Shown here piece by piece: positions 55,389 through 64,000 of a stretch of DNA of 64,000 nucleotides. A program made the translations under genes and the position numbers. The number at the start of each line of letters is the position of its first letter. Within the stretch, counting starts at the first letter, position 1. Source of the DNA: Rhyacophila brunnea (taxonomy: Eukaryota > Arthropoda > Insecta > Trichoptera > Rhyacophilidae); contig JAGYXB010001749.1 of the NCBI GenBank assembly GCA_022495005.1, forward strand, positions 2,108,001 through 2,172,000, written 5' to 3'. Below the pieces are notes generated by a model. That model worked only from the letters and a program-made list of their open reading frames with translations. It did no database searches and had not been told where the DNA came from.

Positions 55389-56459
55389 TGTTTTCCCCAG
55401 ACGAGTAACAGCCATACACCACATCGAATTGGAGGCTGCTGCGTGGATTTATGCTTGCCACTGTGATTAGTTATTTTTTTCAATTTAATTTTTTACCTAT
55501 CGTAAATATCATATAATATTATATTTTAATGAATTAATACAATTTATAATAGCAGACCCACTTGTCTATAAGTTTGATATTTTTATTTTTCAGATACTCC
55601 GTCTATTTATGAGTCTATGACACGATGTTATTTTCTGCGAAGAACAGGCTTTGCGGCGGCGGTCGTGAAAAATGGACCATTTTTTTCTTTCTCGTGGAAA
55701 CAAAAGGTGGCAAACAGAGCATATAGGATAGGGTAGCCAGTATATAGGTACGTGCAGTGGCGTGGCTGGAATAATTTACGAAAGTGGTAACAATGCATTA
55801 TGGGGACAGCTGTTTTTCTTTCGTTTTCAGGAAAATTCTCCCCGCGATTATTTTTTTGTATCATAGAACATACACGATGCATATCATGGAAAATCAATTA
55901 TACCAATAACACAAAATGAAGATTTTTTATAAATATTTCATACAAATCTGTTTTATATATATATATTTTTTAAATATATTATGATACTATGTTCTTTTTA
56001 CCCTTTAATATCATTGATTATACGTATCGCCGTAAGAGCCCAGGGTGGACTCTGGCCTCCTTAAGTTGTAGTTCCAGTCCAGTATATAGTCCGCAATTCT
56101 GCCCTCATAAAGAAAAAGACAGCTTTTCGACAAAAATCACAAATTGAGTTAGTGTACAGATAATGCTCTACGTGAAATTCTGAACCATTTGACATAAAGT
56201 CAAAAGCTGTATAAAATTTATTTCAGTATAATAATCGACATATTGTTTTTAGTTTTTTTTCACAAAAAAATGGTAGTTATTCTAAACAAAAAGACATTAT
56301 AACGAGTTTCATAAGCAAAAACACAGCATCGATTGAAAATATACTGGTTTTTGCTTATACCATATATCAATTAATGATTCATCCACATTATTTAAAAAAA
56401 TATTAAGAAAAGTTGAAAAAACGTTAATGTCTCATTATCTCAAAATGTGACTGGCAAAC
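55389..56459. other. No gene; possible TIR-like end near 55755
   Basis: GTGCAGTGGCGTGGCTGGAA at 55753 resembles CAGTGGCG-type transposon ends but has no visible partner. The 89-codon minus frame at 55628 resembles nothing I know. Confidence 0.4.
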
Positions 56460-56565
56460 CTTACTTACATCTTGCTTACAGGGGCCGAATTCTCCTCCAA
56501 TCCGGGATTCTAATCGCTGGCGCATCCCGGGCCACGCCATCTAACCACCGCGATTTAGGTCTTCG
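56460..56565 (-). mobile_element. Possible tRNA-derived SINE head
   Basis: On the minus strand GCGGTGGTTAGATGGCGTGG resembles a box A and ATTAGAATCCC a degraded box B about 40 bases on. No second copy is seen in the window, so this is weak. Confidence 0.35.
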
Positions 56566-56578
56566 AAGACAAAGTCTA

Positions 56579-56641
56579 GGACAATTGGGCGCCGGTATAA
56601 CTAGGCGCTGGGATGACTGGGCGCTAGGACAAGTGAGCGCC
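56579..56641 (+). repeat. Four-unit 15-16-bp minisatellite
   Basis: GGACAATTGGGCGCC, GGTATAACTAGGCGCT, GGGATGACTGGGCGCT, AGGACAAGTGAGCGCC: four diverged units, each ending in GGCGCY or GAGCGCC. GC-rich in an AT-rich setting. Confidence 0.8.
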
Positions 56642-57409
56642 GCACGGTCGAATTAAATGCGCAAAGAAATAGACGAACGTTACGTTTTGATGTAGACAAA
56701 GAAGTATAATAAGTTTGTATCTACTTAGTAGTTGTTATACATTTTGCGCTTGCCATATTTTTTGCCGCCCAGATGGCTTCGCATCAAAAACTTGATGATC
56801 ATGAATATGACCAGCTCATTTTAGTCGAGAAATGGTTTGAATTATATTGGGTTCCCCAAATTCCTTGTAGACTTTGCAGTAGTTCAACAAAGCATTTAAA
56901 TTTCTGCAATCTGCCACCAAGAGAAAGTGTTAACGTTATAGTCACTGAATGTGGCATACATTTTTCTATCCAAAGGCCCAATATTCATCAGGACTGCTGA
57001 ATCTAAGCACTTATAACAAACAACTAAAATACTGTCGGAAACCGTGTTCATTAATTTGAGCGAAGGAGAATTATTGTCCGAAATCATGTTACAGATTCTC
57101 AAATGGCAAAAAAAGCTTTCTAAACGAATTGATTTTCTATTACACAAGTTTAGTTTTAAAAATGAGTCACATATTTTACAAAAGCGATGGTATCTCGTTT
57201 AGATTAAATTAAAGAATTGACTAATTTAAAGTATATGATTATTAAAATCATTTTAGATACATAGTAAATTAATTATCATGTATATACATTTTAGTCATAA
57301 TAATTCAAAATCTAACCTTACCTAGCACACATCAATGATCAAATTTTAAATATTAATTTAACGTGGATTAAAATAAAGTTATGAACTGAATCTGAAAACC
57401 TTTATATTT
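56642..57409. other. No recognisable gene
   Basis: Frames at 56773-57000 and the opposite strand resemble no family I know. Confidence 0.45.
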
Positions 57410-57778
57410 CAGTGGTTAACTTTCAAAACTGAACATGTCCCATATATGCCGAAAATGAGTTATTATCGGAATATCATTCTATAACCTCATACACACTTTG
57501 TTGATTTTCAAAAATAGCCACAAAACACCAATTTCATATTGAAAAGAGGTTTAAAAAAGTAGGTCGACATTCAAATAGGGACACGTCCAACGTTGTTGAT
57601 ATTCGAAATGAGACATGTCACTTTCAGCTAATGGCGGGACTGTATTGAGTCACGTGACCATACAATCTGACAGTTTGGTTTTTGTCGCGAGCGTGTTTTC
57701 GCTCTGTGTTATTTGAAAAGTTCATTCATCTCTGAGGAGTGAATAGTGGACATGTCCAGTTTTGAAAAATAACCACTG
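57410..57778. mobile_element. 369-bp MITE with CAGTGGTTA ends
   Basis: Left end CAGTGGTTAACTTTCAAAAC then TGAACATGTCC; reverse complement of right end CAGTGGTTATTTTTCAAAAC then TGGACATGTCC. ATTT lies on both outer sides and may be the target duplication. The right 43 bp occur again at 58242 as part of a direct repeat. Confidence 0.78.
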
Positions 57779-58400
57779 ATTTAATGACGTGCGTATGTAA
57801 TTAGATGAATTAATTAATCAGGTATACGACATCTGTTGTATTTATATAGATATATTATTATTTGTTTTACTGATTATTGATTTTAATTTAGATAATATAA
57901 TATGAATTATAGTAAGTAATGTTACTTATAAATTTTGTCATTTCAATATTTTTAATAATATTTTAGTCCTAGATATATTTATATAATGTGTGCTGAGTGT
58001 TATATTCATGATTGTTTTTTTAGCTAAATTATCTACATCCAGCTTAAAGCTTCAGGTTAATAGTATAGACATATTGTAAACGAAAAAAGGATAAAAACAA
58101 AAATGCTTTATAAGACCAATCACTTTTCGAATGGACAGGAATTGCATTGATCGCACACCCAGAAGATAATGTAATACCTATATAATAATAATCATTATCA
58201 TAAATTTTTAAGCTGTTATAGAGTCAATCCAAATATTATGTGGAGTGAATAGTAGACATGTCCAGTTTTGTAAAATAACGACTGATTTAATGACGTGCGT
58301 ATCTAATTAGATGAATTAATTAATTAGGCATACGACATCTGTTGTATTTATATAGATATATTATTATTATTTGTGTTACTGATTATTGATTTTAATTTAG
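57736..58400 (+). repeat. Direct repeats of about 157 bp, 506 bp apart
   Basis: 57736-57891 and 58242-58400: GGAGTGAATAGTGGACATGT, CTGATTTAATGACGTGCGTA, TAATTAGATGAATTAATTAA, ACGACATCTGTTGTATTTAT, TGATTATTGATTTTAATTTA in both. Each unit joins the last 43 bp of the MITE at 57410-57778 to the same flank, so a 506-bp unit was tandemly duplicated or converted after the MITE inserted. Confidence 0.85.
57905..58180 (+). repeat. Unclassified repeat S, copy 1
   Basis: Shared with 62540-62790: TTTCAATATTTTTAAT, TTGTTTTTTTAGC.AAATTAT, CATCCAGC.TAAA, AAAATGCTTTATAAGACCAA, TTCGAATGGACAGGAATTGC, ATTGATCGCACACCCAGAAG. No protein recognised; the ATTGCATTGAT..CA.A.CCAGAA word also occurs near 11225. Confidence 0.65.
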
Positions 58401-58975
58401 GTAGGAATTTGATTTTGACCTTTTTGTCTGTTCAATAGATGTCTATTCACGAACGACGAAAGCGCAATTTAACTCATTGTGATTTTCGTTTATAATTTGT
58501 TGAAAATCGATCGTAGATAGTAGGCTTTCAGTCAGTACAGCTACTGATACGCGTTGTGTTGTTAGAAAGTATGTCTGTACGCGTTGAATTGAAGGCTTTG
58601 TTCCACTACGTACTCGAGAACGATTCAAAAAAGAATCCACGAGACTTTTCACGTAATGCAATTCTACGTTAACAATTCGAGGCGTTTTTTCAACGTCAGA
58701 CGGGACGTTTTTTATACGCCATATTACTATTTTCATGCGCGCTGGAAACTTTTCTCCTTTTTATTACGATCGGAAAGTTGCGCCGGAATTGGGTCAACAG
58801 AAAAATAATTCCCCTCGAAAGTAATAATGACGTATTTTTTTGTGCAGTCGCGTACGTTTTTCGGGATATTTTTTTCGTATCATGGCAATATTACTGCCTT
58901 TGTTGAAAACCATTATAAATTCTGTTTTGTCGGAAAGCCTTGTGGGTTTTTATTATATTATTATTATTTTAAAAT
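58401..58975. other. No recognisable gene
   Basis: A 97-codon minus frame at 58443-58736 resembles nothing I know. Confidence 0.45.
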
Positions 58976-59560
58976 TAATAATAATTATTATATTGAACAT
59001 ACATTATTTAAAAAAACACTTTCTGAGAAAATATATTATAACCAATAGAAAAAACTTTTTGAAAAATGTACATTCTTGAATAATGTGAATTATTCGTTGA
59101 ATAAAAGAAATAGTTTATTATAAATTATTAGCAAGTTCAAGTAAGTTACATCATAAAAAAATATTGGAGAAATCCACGACGTCGGTTATTAATTGAAGTA
59201 ATAGGTATCTACTTTGATTTAATAAACAAAAATCGATTGCCAAAGTACTAGCTTGATTTAGAAGAGCGCTGATGAGTGGGTATTAAAAGTGGCCAATAGT
59301 TAAAAATTGTCGCAGTTATTGTCACTGCGTAGCATAGAGGTAATGCGCGGATGGGGCGTAAACCCGGGAAATGCAGGGTTCGATTCACTGCCGGGGTGGC
59401 TTACTTTTTTCAAAAAGATTTTTTCTATTGATTATAATATATTTTCTCAGAAAGTGTTTTTCAAAATTATGTATGTTCAATAATTAGAATAGTACATTCT
59501 CAAATCTTGTGAATTATTGAATAAAAGAAATAGTTAATTATAAATTATATATTATTTTAA
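58976..59560 (+). mobile_element. Family T element, copy T9, most complete, with tRNA-like module
   Basis: Left TIR ATTGAACATACATTATTTAA, CACTTTCTGAGAAAATATAT, ACCAATAGAAAAAACTTTTT; body AAGTTCAAGTAAGTTACATC, GAGAAATCCACGACGTCGGT, AAAAATCGATTGCCAAAGTA, GAAGAGCGCTGATGAGTGGG, GGCCAATAGTTAAAAATTGT; tRNA-like module about 59323-59396 (GCGTAGCATAGAGGTAATGC, GCAGG GTTCGATT CACTGC, CCGGGGTGGC); right TIR TTCAAAAAGATTTTTTCTAT, TATATTTTCTCAGAAAGTGT, ATTATGTATGTTCAATAATT. The two ends also share an AATTATT...GAATAAAAGAAATAGTT word in direct orientation. Confidence 0.85.
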
Positions 59561-60146
59561 TAATACACACCAGCGCATCTATTCAATACACAAAACTGCT
59601 TTCGACCACTACGGCAGCTATCTTGGGTAGGTTTGTATCGAAGTATTAGCACTTATTGTAATAATAATGTAGTTCTCATAGAGAATGATAAAATTACTTT
59701 TTGTTGGAATTTTTCATTTTCAGGGAATAAAGATAAATAGCACATGCTGTTATCATTATTATTCTACCATACATTTTATGTGTTATATTTTTTCTATTAA
59801 TTGATCTATTTTTCATAATGTATGTACATTGATTGCCTATGTTTTCTATATTAATAATATACTATCAATAAATAAAAAAAAATATTACTTTCCGGTAAAG
59901 ATATTCGATTAAACGTTTTTCTTCGTTCCTTAAATTTATTTAAATATTCCCCAAATCGTTGTTCGGGGGGTGCCTTCAATTGTTTAGACCAGGGGTTCGC
60001 AAAGTCCCGCGAGATTTAGGTTAAATCTGTATTATTTTTTAATCTTCATATCGAATATTAAAAATTACATTTACCCGAACACCGAACCAGCTCCAGCACA
60101 TTTTTTTTTTGCTATTTTTGCTAAACAAACAAATAAACAAATATAA
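59561..60146. other. No gene; single hAT-type end at 59990
   Basis: CCAGGGGTTCGCAAAGTCCC then GCGAG at 59990-60014 is a Charlie-type hAT terminus without partner. The rest is AT-rich. Confidence 0.45.
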
Positions 60147-60429
60147 AATACTGAAATGTAATTTTGATTTCCATAGTAACGCACTTATATATTAATAATT
60201 TAGTTGCTATGACCACCGCCTTAGCAACCAATAATACTGAAATGTCATTTTGACATTCATATTGATTTCCATAGTAACACACATATATATTAATAATTTA
60301 GTTGCTATGACCACCGCCTTAGCAACCAATAATACTGAAATGTCATTTTGACATTCATATTGATTTCCATAGTAACACACATATAAATTAATAATTTATT
60401 TGCTAGGCCCCAGACCCCTAGCAACCAAT
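60147..60429 (+). repeat. 98-99-bp tandem repeat, three units
   Basis: Units 60147-60232 (86 bp, with an internal deletion), 60233-60330 and 60331-60429. Each starts AATACTGAAATGT and ends with a hairpin, GTTGCTATGACCACCGCCTT then AGCAAC in units 1-2 and TTTGCTAGG...CCTAGCAAC in unit 3. Units 2 and 3 are nearly identical in the first 75 bp. Confidence 0.9.
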
Positions 60430-60665
60430 AATGCTATCGAAATAACTTTTCATACAAAACAGAATTAACTGAAAATGAATTCAATTCTACTTAAAGATGG
60501 CTAAAAGTATTAAAAGAATGCATTGGCATCGTATTCTGATATATTCTAAAAGTTTCAAATGTCTAGCTAGTCGGGAAGTTAGTTAAAAATCGATTGCAAG
60601 ATTTATACTGGATAAACAACCACCGGACAAACAAGAATACGAGTAAGAAACACGTGGTAAAAAAT
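60147..60665 (+). repeat. Solo arm of foldback A with a terminal triplication
   Basis: 60430-60665 matches the arm at 46330-46555 (CAGAATTAACTGAAAATGAA, GTCTAGCTAGTCGGGAAGTT, AACCACCGGACAAACAAGAA). In front of it the outer 99 bp are repeated three times. The first 130 bp of the full arm (AATAATTACAAGATAAAAAG...) are absent and no opposing arm follows. Confidence 0.8.
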
Positions 60666-60762
60666 CGGCAAATGAGCATATATTTTATTCATCCGTTGCT
60701 CAGCTCGAACAGTTTTCTTTCTTTCTACTTTGCTCAGACATGAATGGCAGTATATCGACATA

Positions 60763-61492
60763 CCCAGAACTAGGGATTCCAATCCCGGGCTATTTTCGAT
60801 ACCTATGAATCCCGGGATTGATAAACATAATCCCGGGATTTCGGGATTGATTTTTTTATCAAGTTTTATGGAAAATAAAATAAATGCGAAAATATAACAG
60901 AAAAAATTATTTTAATAAAAAATAACTACATTAGAAATAAACTGAGTTTGAATGAAGTTTGATTTATACCCATGTGTAGTTTGCCGATTCATTTTACTTT
61001 TTCACATAAATTATTAAAAATGGAAAAATTGAGAAAAAACATTGCTTCGCACTTTTAACAAAGTAATTCCACCATGATATCATACGTTTTATGGCAGTTT
61101 CATATTTGGCTGACTAATTAGATTAATGTAGCGGAAAGGCCATAAATACGTCATAATTATTTGCTTTACTATTTTAAATCTCGCTAATCCATTCTTTAAG
61201 TCTTTACTATAAGAAACAGCAATCTCCTATTAAATTGACATTATTTATATCACAATATTATTTACTCCATTAAACTTGTGTATTTCCAAGATTGAACGTA
61301 TACAATATTAACAATAAATGTCTTAAATAGTATAAATTATACTAGATTTATTTTTGACCGATTTTATCAATGTTATTTGTAAATATAAAAATATTAACAA
61401 TGGAAAAAATGCCAATCCCGGGATTGTCAAATTGTAATCCCGAAATCCCGGGATCAGAATTTTGGCTCGGGATTGGATTCCCTACCCAGAAC
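60763..61492. mobile_element. hAT deletion derivative with 8-bp target duplications
   Basis: Element 60771-61484 (714 bp) between perfect CCCAGAAC duplications (60763-60770, 61485-61492). Left end TAGGGATTCCAATCCCGGGC; reverse complement of right end TAGGGAATCCAATCCCGAGC. Behind both ends lie several AATCCCGGGATT-type palindromes (60800-60850 and 61410-61455), likely transposase-binding subterminal repeats. The interior has no transposase. Confidence 0.93.
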
Positions 61493-62080
61493 TATGTAAA
61501 AAACTAAAGATTCTATACAACACCATTTAAAATTCGTATTTAAGTATACGTCTGATAAAAACCAAGTATGGTATGGGGAGGGTTGATTAATGCGTAATAA
61601 TTAAGTAGGTAGGGCTACGGTAAAAAATTTAAATAACAAGCTTTTAAAATAACAAAATTCTTTACCTAAAAACAAATATAAATACAAAACGAGATTATAT
61701 TAAGGACCTACCTACGTTGGAATTATAATAAAATCGTCCTTATTTCCATAAATTTACTTTGAATAATTTTAGTTTGTTTACGAAGCAATAATAATATTAT
61801 CGCAAATAAAACTCCATGGGAATTGGAGCATATTAATATAATAATATGTATACATTTTTACATATATGTTACTGTGTGACTAACTTCTGATCTGTAGTGT
61901 GCCGTCACATTGCGTTACCGTAATAGTTTCACAAAAATATAGTATTTTAAATAGGTACTGGTCCGTGCAATATAACATACGATGTATCCAACGATCTGGT
62001 TTGTGGCTAAAAGTGTACATGTCAAGAGTCAGCTACTTCTCAAACTCATAAGCCACATTCAAATTTTAGTATTAATAATT
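61493..62080. other. No recognisable gene
   Basis: AT-rich; nothing I can support. Confidence 0.45.
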
Positions 62081-62511
62081 GTGTCCGGAAACGTGTACGT
62101 ATGCAGTTCGCCGTATTACACTTCACCGTGAAATGTTGTATAGGAAATATATGGGCGTATATTAGAGACCGTCCAACCTATTTGGGTCGTATAGTACTGA
62201 CATAAAATTCATGTCTAAATAAAGCACGGTTCTTGTCGGTTTACACTTTACAGGAACTGTAAAAAAATTGTAAGCCTAATAAATAGCCGATATACTGGAT
62301 TATTTGTTAGGTTAGGTTCGCCTAGGTTAGGTTAAGTTTTCATTCTTGAATTCAAAAATTTGGCGAAAATCAGCTATGAAAATTGAATTACTGTTCATAT
62401 TGAATCTAATAAAATTGGAGACCGTATAGTATACGGTCATCTCTTTCCGATAGAAAGCTCACGGCGAACTGTGCCACGGTGAAATGCTTTACCTACAATT
62501 TACTTGTAACC
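62081..62511 (+). mobile_element. Family B2 element, full length
   Basis: Starts GTGTCCGGAAACGTGTACGT, ATGCAGTTCGCCGT; ends GAACTGTGCCACGGTGAAAT ... TACTTGTAACC. Internal near-palindromic pairs: GGTCGTATAGTACTGACATA and GACCGTATAGTATACGGTCA. Contains TTAGGTTAGG near 62303. The best reference copy of B2 in the window. Confidence 0.85.
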
Positions 62512-62539
62512 ATTAATAATAGGGCTGAAAATGTAATGA

Positions 62540-62790
62540 GAATTTAATATGAATTATTATACTAATGGTTTTCTAATATTTCAATATTTTTAAATAAAGG
62601 ACTTATTAAAGTTGTTTTTTTAGCCAAATTATCTTCATCCAGCCTAAAACCTAAGGCGAATGATTGAGTATAAACAGCTGATTATAAATGAACCCACAAA
62701 TAAGAAAGTAAACAAAAATGCTTTATAAGACCAATCACTCTTCGAGTGGACAGGCATTGCATTGATAGCACATCCAGAAGAAAATGTGTC
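62540..62790 (+). repeat. Unclassified repeat S, copy 2
   Basis: Same order of words as 57905-58180, including AAAATGCTTTATAAGACCAA, CTCTTCGAGTGGACAGGCAT and TGCATTGATAGCACATCCAG. It stands about 90 bp before the repeat shared with 512-895. Confidence 0.65.
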
Positions 62791-62879
62791 TGAAAATTCT
62801 TTTGATATCATTATCGTAATGTCGATGAAGTTTTGATCTGATGTTGAATTGTTCCAAATTCATTATGTGTACCAGGGAA

Positions 62880-63170
62880 CACAGAAATAATGTGAACTGA
62901 AATACTTAACAGGTGCGGAGTAACATTCAACCGATCTGGAGTGTGGAAAAATATGGGATAAACTTAAACACGTGTCAAGAATACTTCATTCTAAACATAT
63001 TCTTCATTTTGACAATTGCTCTCGGTTTATGCACTAACGCTCATTCAATATTGGTGTATTTGACTGTTGCTACACACACTATTGCAAGTCTATAATTTGT
63101 GTTTCATTTTCGTAGGACACTCATACATTCAAAATTCAAAAACCTATGTCAAAATGTAGTGGGTATCTGA
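62880..63170 (+). repeat. Unclassified repeat, second copy of 512-895
   Basis: ACAGAAATAATGTGAACTGA, AAATACTTAACAGG, ACACGTGTCAAGAATACTTC, ATTGCTCTCGGTTTATGCAC, ACACTATTGCAAGTCTATAA and TTCATTTTCGTAGGACACTC as in the left-edge copy. The 60-codon frame here is not conserved between copies, so it is not a gene. Confidence 0.6.
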
Positions 63171-64000
63171 ATTCTCTGTGCTGTGATGTAGACGGACATG
63201 TAAGTAAAGTGTGGTGCAAATACTATGTTTAGGTATATTTTCGTTGGAAAATCAACATAGTTACCGAAGAGTTATGATAATAAAGTTTTAGATTGTAGTT
63301 TGCAATAAAAAAATATTACTAACATAACGCTTAGTAGGTGTGTGAAATATCTCAGAGTTTTTCATAATATGCAGGCGTTTAAGCGTTTATATATCCTCTC
63401 TCTCTTCTTTCTCTCTCTAAAAGAATAATATGACAAATGCGGTACTTTTTCGAATTTATCATCTCACTGTCTCGGCCAGAGATCGAATTCACTGCGAATA
63501 GGGATGGGCGATATAAAACAGTACAATATTGATTGAATATTAAATAATATAATATGCCTACTGTTAAATTAGACCACACAAAAATGTTCATTAAGGGCCC
63601 ACATGCGCCACGAAGGTCAAAATGGAGATTTTATGGTATTTTCAGAGCATAAGCCTGGACATTCCTTAAACGATGTAGATAATCTATTTATATAATATTG
63701 AAGCCTTATTATCCTTTAAATTTATTTTAAACATTTGATGACTGCATAAAGTATTTTTATCACATAAAATAATATTCTTTCAAACCTCTTGATCTAATGT
63801 TTTAGAATATAGTCATATTTCAGTACATCAGTGTGCAGTGGTGTGAAGATTTTTTAGATTTATTAATATTTAAACGCATTTATAAAACCATTAGTAAAAT
63901 TGTTGTTAACATTATTATAGAGAAATATTTACGATAAAATTATATTTATAATCTCTGTGATCCCAAATTTGACAATAATTAAGAATTTTAATATTCAAAA
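63171..64000. other. No gene; possible hAT-type end at 63500
   Basis: TAGGGATGGGCGATATAAAA at 63500 resembles a hAT terminus of the TAGGGATG type; no partner lies inside the window. The rest is AT-rich. Confidence 0.4.

Noticed and set aside
60147..60429. CRISPR-like array
   Set aside because: Three contiguous 99-bp tandem units without spacers in a eukaryotic transposon arm.
62913..63095. Small membrane protein of 60 residues
   Set aside because: The matching repeat at 603-800 does not keep the frame, so it is not under coding constraint.

Overview
This is a eukaryotic, AT-rich, almost purely repetitive stretch. Nothing supports a bacterial or phage reading: there are no operons, no ribosome-binding sites and no long reading frames. 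The longest frames are pieces of transposase and reverse transcriptase. TTAGG-type motifs, the mariner, pogo/Tigger, hAT and piggyBac-like ends, RTE- and jockey/CR1-like LINEs and tRNA-derived SINEs together point to an insect. The constant short words of the TAGGTACCTA and ATAATATTA type make me think of an aphid or another sternorrhynchan, but that is a guess. I find no host gene, exon, genuine tRNA or rRNA. The window reads as a gene desert, or a very long intron, built from layers of mobile elements. Boundaries are exact where terminal inverted repeats (TIRs) and target-site duplications (TSDs) are visible and otherwise good to about 10-50 bp.

Layout. 0-15 kb: a broken Tc1/mariner-type transposase split by later insertions; a TTAA-flanked element; tRNA-derived SINEs; a pogo-like relic; LINE 3' ends; a TTAGG-containing MITE; one arm of a long foldback element. 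15-31 kb: several copies of a TIR element carrying an internal tRNA-like module (family T), pogo-like elements, a possible hammerhead-like motif, RTE tails, a large foldback with an RTE LINE inserted in it (14-bp TSD), and a repeat split by a 0.92-kb TIR element. 31-44 kb: the best preserved LINE (RT with all three catalytic Asp codons but a stop and a frameshift), a perfect 83-bp inverted repeat, two repeat families hit by SINEs. 43.8-51 kb: a hAT deletion derivative with 8-bp TSDs, then two members of an ATAT-flanked family, each carrying another element, around a three-level nest (mariner in MITE in long foldback). 51-64 kb: truncated T copies, RTE and hAT scraps, an intact foldback, a 99-bp triplication, a second hAT derivative with 8-bp TSDs, and repeats shared with the left edge.

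How it works together: no cooperating gene set is visible. No DNA transposon here has an intact transposase, so movement of the non-autonomous families would depend on proteins encoded elsewhere. The most unusual items are family T (tRNA-like modules that differ between copies inside a common TIR body), the ATAT-flanked family ending in ACGGCAG-type TIRs, and the long foldback at 46.1-49.2 kb.
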